In this document: piece by piece, positions 60,646 to 64,000 of the stretch
How the letters are laid out: every line of letters begins with the position of its first letter
Position numbering within the stretch: the stretch's first letter is position 1
Origin: Ferdinandcohnia salidurans
Lineage (GTDB): Bacteria > Bacillota > Bacilli > Bacillales > Bacillaceae_L
DNA: 64,000 nucleotides
Direction of reading: 5' to 3'
Assembly (NCBI RefSeq): GCF_042680725.1
Contig: NZ_JBHUEK010000007.1
Coordinates: 310,001 to 374,000, forward strand
The notes under the pieces: generated by a model
The model's input: the letters and a program-made list of their open reading frames with translations, nothing else
Databases searched by the model: none
Told to the model about the DNA's origin: nothing
Program-made: the position numbers and the translations under genes

Positions 60646-60691
60646 TTGTTTTTACTAAGTTTTTGAATTTTTAGAAAAAGATTAGAAACAA

Positions 60692-60721
60692 GCAGGAATA
60701 CTGGTAGTTTCTAGTGAATAT
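60692..60721 (+). promoter_or_regulatory. Sigma-H promoter of spoVS
   Basis: GCAGGAATA, exactly 12 nt, then AGTGAATAT. This fits the sigma-H consensus RNAGGAWWW-N12-RNNGAATWW at every position. spoVS is a known sigma-H gene in B. subtilis. Confidence 0.85.
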
Positions 60722-60739
60722 AGTAGTTATGGGATCATT

Positions 60740-60880
60740 ATTCGTTATTCAATTCAGACTCGGGTAATCCCTGGTTGAATAAAGATAGCCTCTGGAAGGG
60801 TTTGCGATTATTTTAACATTTAAGAGAATATATAAAACTAAATCGCAAATTTAGCGGTGGTGATTCATTTGTATGGTTCT
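60740..60880 (+). promoter_or_regulatory. Long structured leader of spoVS
   Basis: The transcript from the sigma-H promoter has about 200 nt of leader. TATTCAA (60746) pairs with TTGAATA (60775) and encloses the motif ATTCAGACTCGGGTAATCCC (60752-60771), similar to that in the rny leader. A second helix pairs TTTGCGATT (60801) with AATCGCAAA (60841), both 9 bp and perfect. With the terminator and promoter this accounts for the 323-nt gap. No known RNA family is recognised. Confidence 0.5.
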
Positions 60881-60926
60881 ACCTGTCACTCATGGAACAT
60901 TGTAAAGAACAAGGAGGAAAGTAGAA

Positions 60927-61187
60927 ATGGAAATATTAAAAGTTTCAGCAAAATCTAATCCTAACTCTGTAGCAGGGGCACTTGCGGGTGTTTTACGTGA
61001 GAGAGGAGCTGCAGAAATCCAAGCGATTGGTGCTGGTGCATTGAATCAGGCAGTGAAAGCAGTAGCGATAGCTAGAGGATTTGTAGCCCCGAGTGGAGTG
61101 GACCTAATTTGTATTCCAGCGTTTACTGATATTCTAATTGATGGTGAAGAAAGAACCGCTATAAAATTAATCATTGAACCACGATAA
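60927..61187 (+). CDS. spoVS: Stage V sporulation protein S
   Basis: 86 residues, nearly invariant in Bacilli: MEILKVSAKSNPNSVAGALA, LRERGAAEIQAIGAGALNQA and DLICIPAFTDILIDGEERTA. Alba-like fold. In B. subtilis it influences sporulation initiation, coat assembly and septum formation. The start follows AAGGAGGAAAGTAG. The sigma-H promoter at 60692 supports expression at the onset of sporulation. Confidence 0.98.
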   Translation: MEILKVSAKSNPNSVAGALAGVLRERGAAEIQAIGAGALNQAVKAVAIARGFVAPSGVDLICIPAFTDILIDGEERTAIKLIIEPR

Positions 61188-61231
61188 TACTATGTACTTT
61201 TATATAAAGGGGTTAAGTAGTGGATAAGTGG

Positions 61232-61265
61232 CCTGTTTGTCGAATGTGACAGACAGGTATTTTTG
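61232..61265 (+). terminator. Terminator after spoVS
   Basis: CCTGTTTGTC pairs with GACAGACAGG (inner mismatches), then TATTTTT. Confidence 0.75.
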
Positions 61266-61295
61266 TGTAAAATAAAGGTAAAGGAGCTGATTTGT

Positions 61296-62219
61296 GTGAA
61301 AATATTCGATGCCCATTCTGATGTTTTATATAAAATGTGGATGGACCCTACTATTGATTTTGCAAATTCATCAAAATTACATATTAACTATGATCGATTA
61401 AAAGCTTCTGGCAGCAAGGTGCAAAGTTTCGCGATCTATATCCCGGAACAAATAAAACCAGAAAGTCGATTTGAAGTGGCATTAGAAATGGTAGAAATTT
61501 TTTATAATAAAGTAGTTGCGTCTTCTCCGTTATTAAAGGTGGTAAGGACAAAAGAAGATATTTTAGGTTTAAAAGAGGAAGAAATAGGTGCTTTTTTAAC
61601 GTTGGAAGGCTGCGATGCAATTGATCAAAGTATTGTAAAATTACAAACATTATTGAGGCTAGGAGTATCCTCTGTTGGATTAACATGGAATTATGCCAAT
61701 TTTGTCGCAGATGGCGTGGGTGAACCGCGTGGAGCAGGGTTATCAAGTTTTGGTATAGAAGTTGTAAAAGAACACAATAAGGCGTCGATATGGACAGATG
61801 TATCACATCTATCGTTAAAAGGATTTTGGGATGTCATGGAAGTGGCAGATTACCCGATTGCATCTCATTCAAATGCTATGGCAATTTGCAATCACCGCCG
61901 TAATTTGCTAGATGAGCAAATTCAAGCATTAATTAAAAAGAACGGCATGATTGGAATTACGTTTGTCCCCCAATTTTTAAGCAATCGAGAAACAGCAACT
62001 ATCGACGATGTAATCAAGCATCTTGATTATATTTGTTCATTTGGCGGAGAAAATCATGTTGGATTTGGGTCTGATTTTGATGGAATAACAGATACAACTA
62101 TTGGACTTGAAAACTTTTCAGGGTATGAAGGACTTGTAAACAAATTACTGAAATATTACTCTGAAATCCAAGTGAAGAAATTTTTGTATCAAAATTTTGT
62201 GGCGAATTTACCAGCATAA
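61296..62219 (+). CDS. Membrane dipeptidase family (M19) zinc peptidase
   Basis: 307 residues. Renal-dipeptidase fold: first metal pair in FDAHSDVLYKMW, bridging Glu in FLTLEGCDAID near residue 110, His in WTDVSHLSLKGFWDV and ASHSNAMAI, and Asp in HVGFGSDFDGIT near 255. It cleaves dipeptides, often with D-residues; no signal peptide is seen, so it is cytoplasmic despite the family name. The GTG at 61296 follows AAAGGAGCTGA. This gene is found after spoVS in several Bacillus species. Confidence 0.92.
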   Translation: MKIFDAHSDVLYKMWMDPTIDFANSSKLHINYDRLKASGSKVQSFAIYIPEQIKPESRFEVALEMVEIFYNKVVASSPLLKVVRTKEDILGLKEEEIGAFLTLEGCDAIDQSIVKLQTLLRLGVSSVGLTWNYANFVADGVGEPRGAGLSSFGIEVVKEHNKASIWTDVSHLSLKGFWDVMEVADYPIASHSNAMAICNHRRNLLDEQIQALIKKNGMIGITFVPQFLSNRETATIDDVIKHLDYICSFGGENHVGFGSDFDGITDTTIGLENFSGYEGLVNKLLKYYSEIQVKKFLYQNFVANLPA

Positions 62220-62543
62220 ATTAATCATTTTATATCGGTTTAATATAAAATTAATTGAAAAATAAAAAAATATGCATTTTTCACCATAATTTGTTTGCTA
62301 AGGGTTGCTTTTTTTCGTTGATAGGTCTAGAATTGAAAGCGTTTAGTACATATCCAACAGTATAAATTTGGATAGCATTTTACACTTCGAATTTGGTATT
62401 TTTTTCCGGATTCGTCGTAAGAAATGGTCCATTTTCATTCAATAGAATTTACATATTACCTTCAATACAACTCAGTTGGAAAGTGCTATGCTTAAAAATG
62501 AATAAAAATCTTATATATAACGTATTCCAAAGGGGTGTAAGTC
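62220..62543. other. Intergenic region before korA, no clear element
   Basis: 324 nt of AT-rich sequence. I see a partial catabolite-repression-like site TGAAAGCGTTTAGT at 62334-62347 (last two bases off consensus) and an AAAGGGGTG ribosome binding site for korA. No convincing terminator, promoter or open frame. Confidence 0.35.
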
Positions 62544-64000
62544 ATGATCAATCAACTTTCGTGGAAAGTTGGCGGACAACAAGGGGAAGGAATTGAAAGT
62601 ACAGGGGAAATCTTTTCCATCGCTCTGAATCGTTTAGGTTACTATTTATACGGTTATCGCCACTTTTCATCACGTATTAAAGGTGGACATACAAACAACA
62701 AAATACGTGTAAGTACAACTCAAGTTCGTGCAATATCTGATGATCTTGATATTTTAGTAGCTTTTGATCAAGAAACAATTGATTTTAATTTTCATGAGTT
62801 ACGCGATGGTGGGGTAGTATTGGCAGATGCTAAATTCGGCCCAACCATTCCTGAAAATACTAATGTTCATCTGTATTCTGTTCCTTTTACTGAAATTGCA
62901 ACTGAACTTGGCACGTCCCTAATGAAAAATATGGTCGCAATTGGAGCTACTAGCTCATTATTAGATCTTGATTTAAATGTGTACCTAAATGTGGTTGATG
63001 AAATCTTTGGACGTAAGGGACAGCAAGTTGTTGAGAAGAACATGGAAGCAATCAAAGCCGGTGCAGAATTTCTAAATGATCTACTTAGTGAAGATGTAAT
63101 AATGAAATTAGAAAAAGCAGACGGCAAGCAACGTATGTTCATGATTGGAAATGATGCTATCGCTCTTGGTGCTCTAGCGGGTGGAGCAAGATTTATGCCT
63201 GCATATCCAATTACACCAGCCTCTGAAATCATGGAATACTTAATTAGTAAGTTACCTGAATTTGGTGGAACAGTTATCCAAACAGAAGATGAAATTGCTG
63301 CATGTACAATGGCAATTGGTTCTAACTACGCGGGTGTTCGTGCATTTACTGCTTCTGCTGGACCAGGATTATCGTTAATGATGGAATCAATCGGATTATC
63401 AGGTATTACTGAAACTCCGCTTGTTATTATTGATACACAACGTGGAGGTCCAAGTACTGGTCTTCCAACGAAGCAAGAGCAATCAGACTTAATGGCAATG
63501 ATTTATGGAACACATGGTGAAATACCTAAGATTGTTATGGCTCCAAGTACTGTTCAGGAAGCATTCTATGACATTATCGAAGCATTTAACCTAGCAGAAG
63601 AATATCAATGTCCGGTTATTTTCCTAACAGATTTACAGCTTTCATTAGGAAAGCAAACTGTTGAACCACTTGATTATTCAAAAATTGAAATCAGACGTGG
63701 CAATCTACTTCTTGATGACGAATTACCAGAATTAGAGAATAAAGAATACTTCAAACGCTATGAAGTTACAGAGAGTGGTATTTCTCCGCGTGTAGTACCT
63801 GGTGTAAAGAATGGAATTCACCATGTAACTGGTGTTGAACATAACGAACAAGGCAAGCCATCTGAGGCTGCAAGCAACCGTAAGGATCAAATGGAAAAAC
63901 GACTTAAAAAGACTAAAAACATCCGTTTCAATACACCTGTTCATAAAAACGTTAAACATGAAGAGGCGGACCTATTAGTTGTAGGTTTTAACTCTACTCG
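62544..64000 (+). CDS. korA: 2-oxoacid:acceptor oxidoreductase subunit alpha (KorA), 3' end outside the window
   Basis: 485 codons are visible and the frame is still open at the window end. The N-terminal gamma-type domain is fused on (WKVGGQQGEGIESTGEIF; RIKGGHTNNKIRVS), followed by the alpha (pyruvate-flavodoxin oxidoreductase) domain from about residue 200 (AGGARFMPAYPITPASEIME; AFTASAGPGLSLMMESIGL; DTQRGGPSTGLPTKQEQ). The enzyme makes acyl-CoA from 2-oxoacids such as 2-oxoglutarate with ferredoxin. The beta subunit should follow downstream. Confidence 0.93.
   Translation, partial: MINQLSWKVGGQQGEGIESTGEIFSIALNRLGYYLYGYRHFSSRIKGGHTNNKIRVSTTQVRAISDDLDILVAFDQETIDFNFHELRDGGVVLADAKFGPTIPENTNVHLYSVPFTEIATELGTSLMKNMVAIGATSSLLDLDLNVYLNVVDEIFGRKGQQVVEKNMEAIKAGAEFLNDLLSEDVIMKLEKADGKQRMFMIGNDAIALGALAGGARFMPAYPITPASEIMEYLISKLPEFGGTVIQTEDEIAACTMAIGSNYAGVRAFTASAGPGLSLMMESIGLSGITETPLVIIDTQRGGPSTGLPTKQEQSDLMAMIYGTHGEIPKIVMAPSTVQEAFYDIIEAFNLAEEYQCPVIFLTDLQLSLGKQTVEPLDYSKIEIRRGNLLLDDELPELENKEYFKRYEVTESGISPRVVPGVKNGIHHVTGVEHNEQGKPSEAASNRKDQMEKRLKKTKNIRFNTPVHKNVKHEEADLLVVGFNST

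Noticed and set aside
62334..62347. CcpA (cre) site before korA
   Set aside because: TGAAAGCGTTTAGT misses the last two consensus bases, and no promoter is evident nearby, so it is only mentioned in the gap entry.

Overview
The window is a low-GC chromosomal segment of an endospore-forming Bacillaceae (Bacillus sensu lato). Almost every gene is on the + strand and the order follows the Bacillus subtilis core chromosome: cheD-sigD-swrB-rpsB-tsf-pyrH-frr-uppS-cdsA-dxr-rseP-proS-polC, rimP-nusA-ylxR-ylxQ-infB-ylxP-rbfA-truB-ribF-rpsO-pnp, ylxY-mlpA-ymxH, dpaAB-asd-dapG-dapA, tepA-ylzJ-spoIIIE, ymfC, ymfF-ymfH-ymfI-ymfJ-ymfK-rodZ-pgsA-cinA-recA-rny-ymdB-spoVS. Sporulation genes (dpaAB, spoIIIE, spoVS) and sigma-K-like and sigma-H-like promoters support a spore former. 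Species cannot be fixed from this segment. I see no rRNA, tRNA, CRISPR array or IS element.

Layout. 1-2000: end of the chemotaxis/flagellar operon (cheD, sigD, an unrecognised small gene, swrB). 2000-5300: translation genes rpsB, tsf, frr with pyrH, each unit closed by a hairpin terminator. 5300-11200: isoprenoid and lipid genes uppS, cdsA, dxr, the site-2 protease rseP, and proS. 11250-15700: a 100-bp inverted repeat, then polC. 15960-25800: the nusA-infB operon, truB-ribF, rpsO and pnp. 25900-34800: ylxY, an M16 peptidase, dipicolinate synthase and the diaminopimelate branch (asd, dapG, dapA), tepA-ylzJ. 35000-45000: spoIIIE, a GntR regulator, a guanosine-type ABC importer (nupNOPQ) and a two-gene sodium/solute symporter unit that B. 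subtilis lacks at this site. 45000-52700: the EF-P modification genes ymfFHI, then ymfJ, ymfK, rodZ, pgsA, cinA. 52700-54700: accessory genes, namely a tandem VOC protein and a small cysteine protein coupled to a DsbA/FrnE oxidoreductase. 54800-57710: recA. 57870-64000: rny, ymdB, spoVS, a dipeptidase and the start of korA.

The most striking feature is recA. It is not one open frame: two group I introns interrupt it, 339 nt inside the Walker A motif (after Gly64) and 1396 nt just before the L2 DNA-binding loop (after Gly202). Removing both at U|...G| junctions restores an uninterrupted 346-residue RecA with no missing residue. The two introns share a 3' core, including a helix that differs by compensating changes. 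The second carries a 363-residue free-standing endonuclease with five tandem helix-turn-helix repeats and a C-terminal Vsr-like EDxHD nuclease domain, the family of I-Bth0305I. Secondary points are a 20-nt motif shared by the long leaders of rny and spoVS, a long inverted repeat before polC, ribosomal-protein leader candidates, a hydrophobic leader peptide before ymfF, and small proteins paired with a symporter and with a thiol oxidoreductase.
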